In this document: positions 37,767-46,000 of the stretch, one piece after another
How positions within the stretch are numbered: the first letter of the stretch is position 1
Layout of the letters: each line of letters starts with the position of its first letter
NCBI GenBank assembly: GCA_020635275.1
Contig: JACKAA010000001.1
Coordinates: 62,001-126,000 of the forward strand
Direction of reading: 5' to 3'
Source: Ignavibacteriales bacterium
Lineage (GTDB): Bacteria > Bacteroidota > Ignavibacteria > Ignavibacteriales > Melioribacteraceae
DNA length: 64,000 nt
Notes under the pieces: generated by a model
Database searches by the model: none
Told to the model about the DNA's origin: nothing
What the model saw: the letters and a program-made list of their open reading frames with translations, nothing else
Position numbers and translations under genes: made by a program

Positions 37767-38558
37767 TTATCTTTTATACCCAACAACTGTAATACTGAAG
37801 ATACCTATTTTATTTTCTCTGAAAGTTTTTATTTCTGTTTCATTCAAATATTCTTTTAGAATATTATCTGGTAATTCAATTACCTTTGTTCTTTTTACTT
37901 CTACTTCTTTAAAACCAGTTTGTTCAATCAGATTCAAATAATCATCTTGCTGAATCGCACCGGCTACACAACCAGCATACATTTCTGCTGACTGTTTTAA
38001 TTTAGAAGGCAAATCTCCTTTTACTACAATATCAGAAACACAAAAATGTGCACCGATTTTTAATGTTCTGTAAATTTCAGAAAATGCTTTCTCTTTATTT
38101 GGGACTAAATTCAACACGCAATTACTAATTATTACATCTGCTGAATTTTCTTCCAATGGAAGATTTTCAATTTCACCGAATTTAAATTCAACATTTTCAG
38201 AACCTAACTTTTCTTTATTCTTATTAGCTTTTACAAGCATTTCTTCAGTGAAATCAATTCCAATCACTTTTCCTTCTTTGCCAGCATATGGCAGAGCAAC
38301 AAAAACATCATTTCCGGCACCGCAGCCTAAATCAACAACAATATCGCCTTTTTTAATTCCAGCATATTCAGTCGGAACGCCACATCCTAAACCCATATCG
38401 GCATCTTTTTCATATCCTTTCAATTCCGTATAATCATCCTGCATCATGCTGTAATCAATTACTTTTGAACTGCAGCCGCATCCGCAACTTTTTGATGCAA
38501 CAGCAATTTCGGTATATTTATTTTTTACTGTGTCTTTTAATTCTTTTTCACTTTTCAT
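37767..38558 (-). CDS. arsM: Arsenite S-adenosylmethionine methyltransferase
   Basis: 263 residues. Cys cluster SCGCGCS (C25, C27, C29), C59 in GLGCGVPTEYAG, SAM motif VDLGCGAGND (75-84), SNCVLNLVP (C147) and YAGCVAGA (C197): the cysteine pattern used to bind As(III). Converts arsenite into methylated species. Downstream of acr3 and the DUF486 gene in the arsR operon. Confidence 0.92.
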   Translation of the reverse strand: MKSEKELKDTVKNKYTEIAVASKSCGCGCSSKVIDYSMMQDDYTELKGYEKDADMGLGCGVPTEYAGIKKGDIVVDLGCGAGNDVFVALPYAGKEGKVIGIDFTEEMLVKANKNKEKLGSENVEFKFGEIENLPLEENSADVIISNCVLNLVPNKEKAFSEIYRTLKIGAHFCVSDIVVKGDLPSKLKQSAEMYAGCVAGAIQQDDYLNLIEQTGFKEVEVKRTKVIELPDNILKEYLNETEIKTFRENKIGIFSITVVGYKR

Positions 38559-38575
38559 TTCTACTCCAATAAATT

Positions 38576-38944
38576 TTATTTTTTGAAAATAAAGTAAACC
38601 GCCAAAACTAAAAACGCGAAACCAATTAGGTGATTTACTCTTAATGATTCTGTCTTAAAAAAAGTAAGGGAAAACAAAGTAAAAACAACCAATGTAATTA
38701 CTTCTTGTAGCACTTTTAATTCAACTAGACTAAAAGTACCTCCGTTTGCATTGAAGCCATATTTATTTGCCGGTACTTGAAAGCAATATTCAAAAAATGC
38801 TATTCCCCAACTGATTAAAATAATTGCGAACAAACCTAAATTTTTAAAACTATCTATTTCTTTGAATTTTAAATGTCCATACCATGCAAAAGTCATAAAA
38901 GTGTTTGAAGCAATTAACAATAAAACAGTATAGACACTATTCAT
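38576..38944 (-). CDS. DMT-family small membrane protein (DUF486)
   Basis: 122 residues with four membrane helices, the DUF486 pattern ASNTFMTFAWYGHLKFK, SWGIAFFEYCFQVPANKYG, FSLVELKVLQEVITL. Half-size relative of drug/metabolite transporters. Sits between acr3 (12 bases) and arsM (17 bases) in the same direction, so co-transcribed with arsenic genes. Possible exporter of a methylated or organic arsenical, or a hitchhiker; inference. Confidence 0.85.
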   Translation of the reverse strand: MNSVYTVLLLIASNTFMTFAWYGHLKFKEIDSFKNLGLFAIILISWGIAFFEYCFQVPANKYGFNANGGTFSLVELKVLQEVITLVVFTLFSLTFFKTESLRVNHLIGFAFLVLAVYFIFKK

Positions 38945-38956
38945 ATAATTCCTAAG

Positions 38957-40003
38957 TCAGTTTTCAATTGTATTTTTAAAATATTTTTTCTTAATGAAAA
39001 GAGAAACATTAACGAGTGCAATTAAAACCGGAACTTCTACCAGCGGACCTATAACTGCTGCAAAAGCTTCACCTGAATTTATTCCAAATACTGCTATTGC
39101 TACTGCAATTGCCAGTTCAAAATTATTGCTGGCTGCAGTAAACGAAAGTGTTGCACTTTTTGGATAATCAGCCCCAACTTTTTTGCTCAAATAAAATGAT
39201 ACAAAAAACATAATTACAAAATAAAGCACAAGCGGCATTGCAATTCGTATTACATCAAATGGAATTTTAATTATGTATTCACCTTTTAATGAGAACATTA
39301 CAAAAATTGTAAAAAGAAGTGCAATTAGTGTTATTGGACTAATTTTAGGTAAGAATTTTCTGTTATACCAATTTTTATCTTTTACTTTTAACAAAACAAA
39401 ACGTGTAATCATTCCAGCTAAAAATGGAATTCCTAAGTAAATAAACACACTTTCAGCAATTTGTGAGATTGTTATATCAACTTTAAAGGACTGTAAACCA
39501 AACCACTGAGGTAGAACAGTTATAAAAACATAAGCATAGATTGAAAAAAACAATACTTGGAATATTGAATTGAACGCAACTAATCCGGCGGCATATTCTG
39601 TATCTCCTTTTGCCAAATCGTTCCAGACAATGACCATTGCAATACATCTTGCAAGTCCGATTAAAATTAAGCCGGCCATATAATGTGGATAATCTTGTAA
39701 AAATACGATTGCTAAAATAAACATTAGCAATGGACCAATTAACCAGTTCTGCACAAGTGAAAGAGAAAGAACTTTTAAGTTTTTGAATACATCAGGAAGC
39801 TCTTCATATTTAACTTTTGCCAAAGGCGGATACATCATTAAAATTAATCCGATTGCTATTGGAATATTTGTGGTCCCAACTTGAAAAGAATTCCAAAAAT
39901 TAACAATGGCTGGGAAAAGATATCCTGATAAAACTCCTAAAAACATTGCTAGAAAAATCCAAAGTGTTAAATATCTGTCCAGAAATTTTAATTTTGTTTT
40001 CAT
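38957..40003 (-). CDS. acr3: Arsenite efflux permease, ACR3 family
   Basis: 348 residues, ten membrane helices; the key cysteine C120 in GLARCIAMVIVWNDLAKGD and the conserved Glu in GPLVEVPVLIALV. Exports arsenite driven by the proton motive force. The ATG is 3 bases beyond an ArsR operator that directly follows the arsR stop, so it can have an ArsR-controlled start of its own. Confidence 0.94.
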   Translation of the reverse strand: MKTKLKFLDRYLTLWIFLAMFLGVLSGYLFPAIVNFWNSFQVGTTNIPIAIGLILMMYPPLAKVKYEELPDVFKNLKVLSLSLVQNWLIGPLLMFILAIVFLQDYPHYMAGLILIGLARCIAMVIVWNDLAKGDTEYAAGLVAFNSIFQVLFFSIYAYVFITVLPQWFGLQSFKVDITISQIAESVFIYLGIPFLAGMITRFVLLKVKDKNWYNRKFLPKISPITLIALLFTIFVMFSLKGEYIIKIPFDVIRIAMPLVLYFVIMFFVSFYLSKKVGADYPKSATLSFTAASNNFELAIAVAIAVFGINSGEAFAAVIGPLVEVPVLIALVNVSLFIKKKYFKNTIEN

Positions 40004-40006
40004 TTT

Positions 40007-40024
40007 ATTTCGTTATTTACCGAA
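40007..40024 (-). promoter_or_regulatory. arsO: ArsR operator copy 2 (before acr3)
   Basis: Plus-strand ATTTCGTTATTTACCGAA, identical over 18 bases to the copy at the arsR start. Dyad TTCG...CGAA. On the minus strand it is preceded by CATAAT in the same phase as the -10 of arsR and is followed by AAA-ATG of acr3. Confidence 0.7.
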
Positions 40025-40369
40025 TTATGCAGCGCATATCTCTTCTCTGCAGAGGTTTTTAATTACTTTCTTATCAGCAATTATTGATTCTTCATCATCA
40101 ATCCAAAAATCTAATGAAGAAAGAATTGAGCTTATTCTTTGATCTGAAGGATTTGTGTTAATCAAATAATTTACCCATTTCCCATTCTTACTTTCTACTA
40201 TAAATCCAGCTTCTTTCAAAATTTTTAAATGCTGTGAAACTGTTGAGTTTGCCAAGTTTAACAAACCTCTAATTTCACAAACGCATAAAACCTTTGATTG
40301 CAAAGCTTTTAATATTCTCAGTCTGTTAAAATCGGATAATGCTTTAAATATTTTTGTTTTTTCGCTCAT
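40025..40369 (-). CDS. arsR: ArsR/SmtB family arsenic-responsive repressor
   Basis: 114 residues from the ATG at 40369 (MSEKTKIF); an ATG two codons earlier (40375) is embedded in the operator. Winged helix with metalloid cysteines CVCE (VLCVCEIRGLL), recognition helix NSTVSQHLKILKEAGF, and a C-terminal CREEIC pair. Arsenite binding releases DNA. The start at 40369 is preferred because its spacing to the operator matches that of acr3. Confidence 0.9.
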   Translation of the reverse strand: MSEKTKIFKALSDFNRLRILKALQSKVLCVCEIRGLLNLANSTVSQHLKILKEAGFIVESKNGKWVNYLINTNPSDQRISSILSSLDFWIDDEESIIADKKVIKNLCREEICAA

Positions 40370-40373
40370 TTTC

Positions 40374-40391
40374 ATTTCGTTATTTACCGAA
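40374..40391 (-). promoter_or_regulatory. arsO: ArsR operator copy 1 (at arsR promoter/start)
   Basis: Plus-strand ATTTCGTTATTTACCGAA, minus-strand dyad TTCG-GTAAATAA-CGAA. It touches the -10 box and covers the expected transcription start, the ideal place for repression. Confidence 0.75.
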
Positions 40392-40419
40392 ATATAAATA
40401 TTTGATCGTAGTTTGTCAA
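40391..40419 (-). promoter_or_regulatory. arsR promoter, sigma-70 type
   Basis: Minus strand: TTGACA (40419-40414), 17-base spacer, TATATT (40396-40391). A near-consensus promoter. The start site should fall around 40384, giving a leader of only ~10-15 bases and no Shine-Dalgarno. Confidence 0.7.
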
Positions 40420-40475
40420 ATAAATTTAAACATCTACCTTTTTGTATCTAAAAACACTAATTCGAATAATTTGTA

Positions 40476-40483
40476 TATATTTG
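40476..40483 (+). promoter_or_regulatory. Possible Bacteroidota-type -7 box
   Basis: TATATTTG matches the TAnnTTTG box, 25 bases before the M29 peptidase start. No TTTG at the expected -33 distance, so weak. Confidence 0.25.
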
Positions 40484-40507
40484 TGCATAAATTAATAATA
40501 GGTGCAT

Positions 40508-41689
40508 ATGAGTAATTCAATAAGCAAAGAACACTTAAATATTTGGGCTGATTACATTCTTAATTATTCTTTGAATGGAATTTCGAAAGATGATATTGTT
40601 ATGGTAAAAGGAGAAAAAATTTGCTGGCCATTGATTTCTGTTATTCAAGATAAAATATTTGAAGCCGGAGCAATTGCTGATATAAATATTGTTCCCCCTG
40701 ATAATGACAGAGGAAAGGTTTGGGGATCTTCAATTGCAAGATTTGGAACAACAGACCAAATTACAAAGGTTCCGCAATGGCATATTGATAGATATAATAA
40801 TATGACTAAGTTCATTGAAATTTTAGGAACTGAAAATCCGGAATTCTTTCAAGGTCAAAATGATAAGCTTACACAAGAGGTAATGAAAGCTGACGAACCA
40901 ATTAAAAATATTCGTCTTGCTAAACCTTGGGTTTTAACACTATTCCCTACTCAAGCTTTTGCTGAAATGGAGGATTTAAGTTTAGAAGAATACACAAAGG
41001 TAATCGTAAATGCCTCGATTGTTAATCCGCAATTACTTGAGGATATTGAAGAAGATATTTATCAGCTTATGGATAAAAGCAAAACTATTAGAATTGTGAC
41101 AGAACATCCTGATACAGAAAAATTGCTTGAATTGTCTATGTCAATTTCAAATCATCACATTATTAAATGTACAGGTAAAAGAAACTTTCCCGATGGAGAA
41201 GTTTATACTAGTCCTGATGCAAATAGTGTTGAAGGTGAAATATTCGTTGACCTTCCCGTTTTTCAAGGCGGATCTGTGATTCAAGGAATTTACTTGAAAT
41301 TTGAAAATGGAAAAATTATTGAATACAATGCAAAAGTTGGACAAGAAACTTTAGCAAAAATTATTGAAACAGATGAAGGTTCACATAGGCTTGGTGAAGT
41401 TGCATTGGGAATGAATAACGGAATTGAAAAAGTTTTAAAACATCCCTTATTTGTAGAAAAAGTTGGAGGTACTTTGCATATTGCCATTGGAGCAAGTTAT
41501 CCCAATTGTTATCCAACAGAGGAAAAATCTTTGGATGATTATTTTAACAATGGTGTAATGAATAAATCAGCTCAACACGTTGATATTGTTACGGATTTTA
41601 GATCAGGCGGAGTTGGAAGAGCTGTCTATTTAGATGATGTAAAACTTGAACAAAAAGATAATATTTGGGTCGTACCTAAAATTTCTTAA
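40508..41689 (+). CDS. M29-family aminopeptidase
   Basis: 393 residues from the ATG at 40508 (AGGTG upstream). Thermophilic-type metallo-aminopeptidase (M29): GKRNFPDGEVYTSPD (first metal Glu), DEGSHRLGEVALGMN (Glu), HIAIGASYPNCYPTEE (His), and QHVDIVTDF near the end (His/Asp). Releases N-terminal residues from peptides in the cytoplasm. Directly upstream of arginine deiminase and likely co-transcribed, feeding free arginine from peptides. Confidence 0.85.
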   Translation: MSNSISKEHLNIWADYILNYSLNGISKDDIVMVKGEKICWPLISVIQDKIFEAGAIADINIVPPDNDRGKVWGSSIARFGTTDQITKVPQWHIDRYNNMTKFIEILGTENPEFFQGQNDKLTQEVMKADEPIKNIRLAKPWVLTLFPTQAFAEMEDLSLEEYTKVIVNASIVNPQLLEDIEEDIYQLMDKSKTIRIVTEHPDTEKLLELSMSISNHHIIKCTGKRNFPDGEVYTSPDANSVEGEIFVDLPVFQGGSVIQGIYLKFENGKIIEYNAKVGQETLAKIIETDEGSHRLGEVALGMNNGIEKVLKHPLFVEKVGGTLHIAIGASYPNCYPTEEKSLDDYFNNGVMNKSAQHVDIVTDFRSGGVGRAVYLDDVKLEQKDNIWVVPKIS

Positions 41690-41704
41690 TTGGGAAAAAT
41701 CAAT

Positions 41705-42946
41705 ATGAGAATAAATATAAACTCAGAAATTGGAAATCTTGAAAGTGTTATAATCCATACACCAGGTCACGAAGTTGAAAATATGACTCCTCAAAATGCT
41801 GAGCGTGCTTTATACAGTGACATTTTGAACCTATCAGTTGCAGCAAGAGAATATTCCCAATTTAAAAAAGTGCTGAAAAAATTAACAAATGTTTTTGAGG
41901 TGACGGATTTATTAAAAACTGTTGTTTCAGATAAAGATTCTAAAATTGAATTAATAACTAAAATTTGCAATGAAGAAAATGTACCTGAAATAATTGATTA
42001 TTTGCTTGATCAACCTCCAGCAGAATTGGCAAGACAATTAATTGAAGGTGTTTTGGTAAAGGAATTCAACTTAACAAAATATTTAAGCGATGAACGATAT
42101 GAGCTTCAGCCTTTACATAATTTCTTTTTCACTCGTGATGCTTCAATGTCTATTAATAATAATGTTCTAATTGGAAAACTTGCAAATCAGGTTAGAGAGC
42201 GAGAAGCCATAATTATGGAAGCGATTTTTAATTGCAAAAAAATATTTGATACAGAAACATTAAATCCAAAATCAAATTATTTAGCAAAAAAAATTACAAT
42301 TGAAGGAGGCGATCTTTTAGTTGCACGCGAAGATATTTTACTAGTTGGAGTTGGTGCAAGAACTACGGCACAAGGTATTGATTATTTGATCGAGCACTTT
42401 AAACAATCAAAAAGAAAAATGAATATTATTGCTCAAGTCTTGCCAAGGCAACCGGAATCATTTATTCATTTAGATATGGTTTTTACTTTGCTTGATAAAA
42501 ACAAATGTTTGATTTATCCCGAAGTTATATTGAACAATCATGCTTATGAATCAATTCATATTTCAATTGATAATGGGAAAGTGAAAAGTATAAATGAAGA
42601 AGATAATTTAATTCAGTCATTATCAAAATTAGGTATGGATCTAGAGCCAATATATTGCGGCGGTGAAAGTGATCATTGGATTCAAGAAAGAGAACAATGG
42701 CATAGCGGAGCAAACTTTTTTGCTGTTGGTCCTGGGAAAATTATTGGTTATGGAAGAAATGAATATACAATTGAAGCAATTAATAAAAAAGGATTTGAAG
42801 TTATAAAAGCGAAAGATATAATTAGCAATAAAATTAAACATAATGATTATAAAAAATATGTAATCACAATAGACGGGGCAGAACTTGCAAGAGGCGGCGG
42901 CGGATGCAGATGTATGACTATGCCAATAAATAGAAAAAATTTGTAA
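41705..42946 (+). CDS. arcA: Arginine deiminase
   Basis: 413 residues from the ATG at 41705 (an in-frame TTG at 41690 is the alternative). Guanidino-modifying fold with PLHNFFFTRDASM, GGDLL, FIHLDMVFTLL and the catalytic cysteine C403 in GGGGCRCMTMP. Converts arginine to citrulline and ammonia. No arcB or arcC beside it, so a complete ATP-yielding deiminase pathway is not shown. The gene may act in arginine salvage with the upstream peptidase or with RocD. Confidence 0.9.
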   Translation: MRININSEIGNLESVIIHTPGHEVENMTPQNAERALYSDILNLSVAAREYSQFKKVLKKLTNVFEVTDLLKTVVSDKDSKIELITKICNEENVPEIIDYLLDQPPAELARQLIEGVLVKEFNLTKYLSDERYELQPLHNFFFTRDASMSINNNVLIGKLANQVREREAIIMEAIFNCKKIFDTETLNPKSNYLAKKITIEGGDLLVAREDILLVGVGARTTAQGIDYLIEHFKQSKRKMNIIAQVLPRQPESFIHLDMVFTLLDKNKCLIYPEVILNNHAYESIHISIDNGKVKSINEEDNLIQSLSKLGMDLEPIYCGGESDHWIQEREQWHSGANFFAVGPGKIIGYGRNEYTIEAINKKGFEVIKAKDIISNKIKHNDYKKYVITIDGAELARGGGGCRCMTMPINRKNL

Positions 42947-42960
42947 AGGATGTTTTATTA

Positions 42961-44745
42961 ATGGGTGAAAATGTTCTTATTGGATTGGCGGCAATTATTG
43001 TATTTGGAATATTTGCTCAATGGTTTTCTTGGATACTCAGATTACCTTCTATTTTGCTATTGCTTGTTTTGGGTTTTATTGCCGGACCAGTTACCGGTTT
43101 ATTAAATCCAGATGAATTTTTTGGTGAACTCCTATTTCCTTTTGTCTCAATATCTGTTGCAATAATACTATTTGAGGGCGGTCTCAGTTTAAAGATTTCG
43201 GAACTCAAGCCGGTACTATCCGTTGTAAGAATTTTAATTACAATCGGGACTATTATCACATGGCTGCTTACTACTTTAGCATCAGTTTATTTCCTTAAGC
43301 TTTCAATAGGTGTTTCACTTCTGCTCGGTGCTATTTTAGTAGTGACCGGTCCAACCGTAATAATTCCATTATTACGACTTGTTAAACCAAAAGGGAAAAT
43401 AAATTCTATTCTAAAATGGGAAGGCATTGTAAATGATCCAATTGGTGCCATGCTTGCACTTTTGGTTTTTGACATTATAATTTCCTCCGGCGTAAAAGAA
43501 GCAACTTTTACAGTCATTTTAATAATTATTAAAACTCTGTTACTTAGCAGTATTATAGGAATAGTTGGGGCATATATTTTAGTTTATATGTTTAAGAAAG
43601 ATTACATTCCAGATTATCTTCAAAGTCCGGTTTCTTTAGCAACAATAGTTTTGGTATTCGTTTCATCAAATACAATACAAACTGAAAGCGGACTTTTTGC
43701 GGTAACAATAATGGGAATAATATTAGCTAACCAAAAGCAGGTTGTTGTTGATCATATAATTGAATTTAAAGAAAATATTGGAGTTCTTTTACTTTCTGCA
43801 TTATTCATAATTTTAGCTGCAAGATTACAATTTTCAGATTTAGAGTTAATTGGAACTGGTGAAATATTATTTGTTCTATCACTTATTTTATTAATTCGTC
43901 CGGCTGCTATATTTTTATCATCCATTGGATCAAATTTAGATTGGAAGGAGAAAATTTATCTTTCATGGATGGCGCCACGTGGAATTGTAGCGGCTGCAGT
44001 TACTTCTGTTTTTTCATTGGAATTACTTGAGCATGGTTATGAAGAAGCAAGAATTTTAGTTCCAATAATTTTTTTAGTAATTATTATTACAATATTAATA
44101 TATGGACTAAGTGCAATTCCGCTGGCAAAAATTCTTAAACTGTCAGATTCAAATCCTCAAGGAATACTTATAGCCGGAATTAATAAACTTAGTCTGGAAA
44201 TTTATAATGCATTATCTAAACATAAAATAAAAGTTCTTTTAGTAGATAACAACTGGGAAAAGGTGACAAATGCAAGGCAATCAGGTTACAATACTTGTTT
44301 TGGCAGCGTTGTTGCAGAAAAGACACACGAAACAATGGATTTAAGCGGAATTGGAAAATTTTTAGCATTAACTCCAAACAAAGGAATTAATTCATTAGCC
44401 TCTATTTACTTTTCAAAAATATTTGATAGCTCAAACGTTTACCAAATTTATACCGCTCCAAAACACAATCAGGATGTTCCAAAAGAATTGCGAGGAACTT
44501 TATTTTCATCACAAAAGTTAACCTACAATGATATTCAAAATAATGAAACAACTTTAATTGTAAAATCAACAAAGGTCTCTGAAGAATTTACTTATATAAA
44601 ACTCCGGGAAAAATATTCACATGAAATTTTTCATCCTCTATTTAAATTAAGCAGTGAAAATAAAATTGAAATATTTTCTGAAGATAATTCACCAAAAATT
44701 AACAAAGGAGATACAATAATAAGTTTAATACTAAACGAAACATAA
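42961..44745 (+). CDS. Na+/H+ (cation:proton) antiporter with TrkA-N-like domain
   Basis: 594 residues. CPA1-type membrane part with 12-13 helices (FEGGLSLKISELKP, GPTVIIPLLRLVKPKG, WEGIVNDPIGAMLALL with the ion-binding NDP, WMAPRGIVAAAVTSVF) followed from ~395 by a Rossmann-like TrkA-N domain (GILIAGINKLSLEIYNAL, VLLVDNN) and a further RCK-like tail. 14 bases after arcA, so in the same transcript: proton handling could balance ammonia from arginine deimination (inference). Confidence 0.88.
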   Translation: MGENVLIGLAAIIVFGIFAQWFSWILRLPSILLLLVLGFIAGPVTGLLNPDEFFGELLFPFVSISVAIILFEGGLSLKISELKPVLSVVRILITIGTIITWLLTTLASVYFLKLSIGVSLLLGAILVVTGPTVIIPLLRLVKPKGKINSILKWEGIVNDPIGAMLALLVFDIIISSGVKEATFTVILIIIKTLLLSSIIGIVGAYILVYMFKKDYIPDYLQSPVSLATIVLVFVSSNTIQTESGLFAVTIMGIILANQKQVVVDHIIEFKENIGVLLLSALFIILAARLQFSDLELIGTGEILFVLSLILLIRPAAIFLSSIGSNLDWKEKIYLSWMAPRGIVAAAVTSVFSLELLEHGYEEARILVPIIFLVIIITILIYGLSAIPLAKILKLSDSNPQGILIAGINKLSLEIYNALSKHKIKVLLVDNNWEKVTNARQSGYNTCFGSVVAEKTHETMDLSGIGKFLALTPNKGINSLASIYFSKIFDSSNVYQIYTAPKHNQDVPKELRGTLFSSQKLTYNDIQNNETTLIVKSTKVSEEFTYIKLREKYSHEIFHPLFKLSSENKIEIFSEDNSPKINKGDTIISLILNET

Positions 44746-44754
44746 AGGTGTAAT

Positions 44755-45738
44755 ATGAAAAAAATCTTAACGTTTTTGTTTTTGTTATCTTCAATTTATT
44801 TTGCACAAAAAACTTTGAACAACGAACCGTTGGCAAACACTTATTCAATAGTTGCAATTGATACTTTAACAGGAGAAATGGGTGTTGCTGTTCAATCACA
44901 TTGGTATTCTGTTGGAACAATTGTTTCTTGGGGTGAAGCTGGAATTGGCGTAATTGCCACACAGTCATTTGTCAATCCTTCATTTGGACCAAGAGGTTTA
45001 GCACTTCTTAAACAAGGACTAAAAGCAGATCAGGTGCTTAAACTTATGATTGAAGCCGATGAAGGCAGAGAAGTTAGACAGCTAGCAATTTTAGATTCGC
45101 ATGGAAACATTGCCGCACATACCGGTAAAAAATGCATTGATGACGCTGGCCACATTGTTGGCAAAGATTATTCAGTTCAGGCTAACATGATGTTAAACGA
45201 CAAAGTATGGAAAGCAATGTCGGAAGCATTTGAAAATTCTTCAGGACCATTGGAAGAAAGATTAATGCTAACATTGGAAGCAGCAGAAAAAACCGGCGGA
45301 GATATCCGAGGAAAACAATCAGCCGCTCTGCTTGTAGTAAAACCAAAATCTACCAATCAGGTTTGGCTTGATAGAAAAGTCGATATTAGAGTTGATGATA
45401 ATCCTGAACCTTTAAAAGAGTTAAGAAGAATTTTAAAAGTTCATCAAGCTTATGATCATATGAACAAAGGTGATTTGGCAATTGAACATAATGATATGGA
45501 TTTAGCAATGAAAGAATATTCTACTGCTGAAACAATGTTCCCTGATAATGAAGAAATGAAATATTGGCATGCTGTAACTTTAGCAAATATTGGAAAAGTA
45601 AATGAGTCACTTCCATTATTTAAAGAAGTATTTAAGAAAAATAAAAATTGGGTTACTTTAACACCTAGACTTATAAAATCAGAACTTTTAACTGTATCAA
45701 AGAATGATTTGGAATTGATCATGAATCAAGGAAAATAA
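44755..45738 (+). CDS. DUF1028 protein (Ntn-hydrolase-like), exported
   Basis: 327 residues; signal peptide (to YFAQK), then the DUF1028 core: NTYSIVAIDTLTGEMGVAVQSHW, GVIATQSFVNPSFGPRGL, YSVQANMM, GDIRGKQSAALLVV. A C-terminal helical, TPR-like part (residues ~225-320) follows. DUF1028 is thought to belong to the Ntn-hydrolase/peptidase fold; catalysis unproven. Nine bases after the antiporter, end of the M29-arcA-antiporter run. Confidence 0.85.
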   Translation: MKKILTFLFLLSSIYFAQKTLNNEPLANTYSIVAIDTLTGEMGVAVQSHWYSVGTIVSWGEAGIGVIATQSFVNPSFGPRGLALLKQGLKADQVLKLMIEADEGREVRQLAILDSHGNIAAHTGKKCIDDAGHIVGKDYSVQANMMLNDKVWKAMSEAFENSSGPLEERLMLTLEAAEKTGGDIRGKQSAALLVVKPKSTNQVWLDRKVDIRVDDNPEPLKELRRILKVHQAYDHMNKGDLAIEHNDMDLAMKEYSTAETMFPDNEEMKYWHAVTLANIGKVNESLPLFKEVFKKNKNWVTLTPRLIKSELLTVSKNDLELIMNQGK

Positions 45739-45800
45739 AATTAGTTGATATTCATAAATATTCTTTTTACGTTTGGAATGGATGAGGAACTTAACATCTT

Positions 45801-45956
45801 AATAAAAGGGTTTATCTTAAAACCGAAAAAAAATTAAAGATTGTGAATCATCTGGAAGTTACTCCACTTCCTTCTAAAAATTTTACTCATCGCAAGGTGA
45901 GAGGAGGTTACAAAGCCTTCATTTAAATCGAATGATTTTTATGAGGGCTTTTTGAT
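45801..45956 (+). ncRNA. Candidate structured RNA with terminal terminator
   Basis: The 262-base gap has four successive hairpins: GGTTT/AAACC (45809-45824), GGAAGT/ACTTCC (45854-45871), CTCATC-GCAA-GGTGAG (45886-45901, a GNRA tetraloop) and the terminator stem (45912-45952). It could be a small RNA or the leader/attenuator of the RNA methyltransferase gene at 46001. It does not match a riboswitch I can name. Confidence 0.4.
45912..45956 (+). terminator. Rho-independent terminator
   Basis: Eleven-base stem AAAGCCTTCAT / ATGAGGGCTTT (one G-T pair), followed by TTTGATTTTT. Forty-five bases before the start of the next gene. Confidence 0.75.
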
Positions 45957-46000
45957 TTTTAAATAAAATTAATTGTTTAGCTTAAGTTATATTTACCTAT

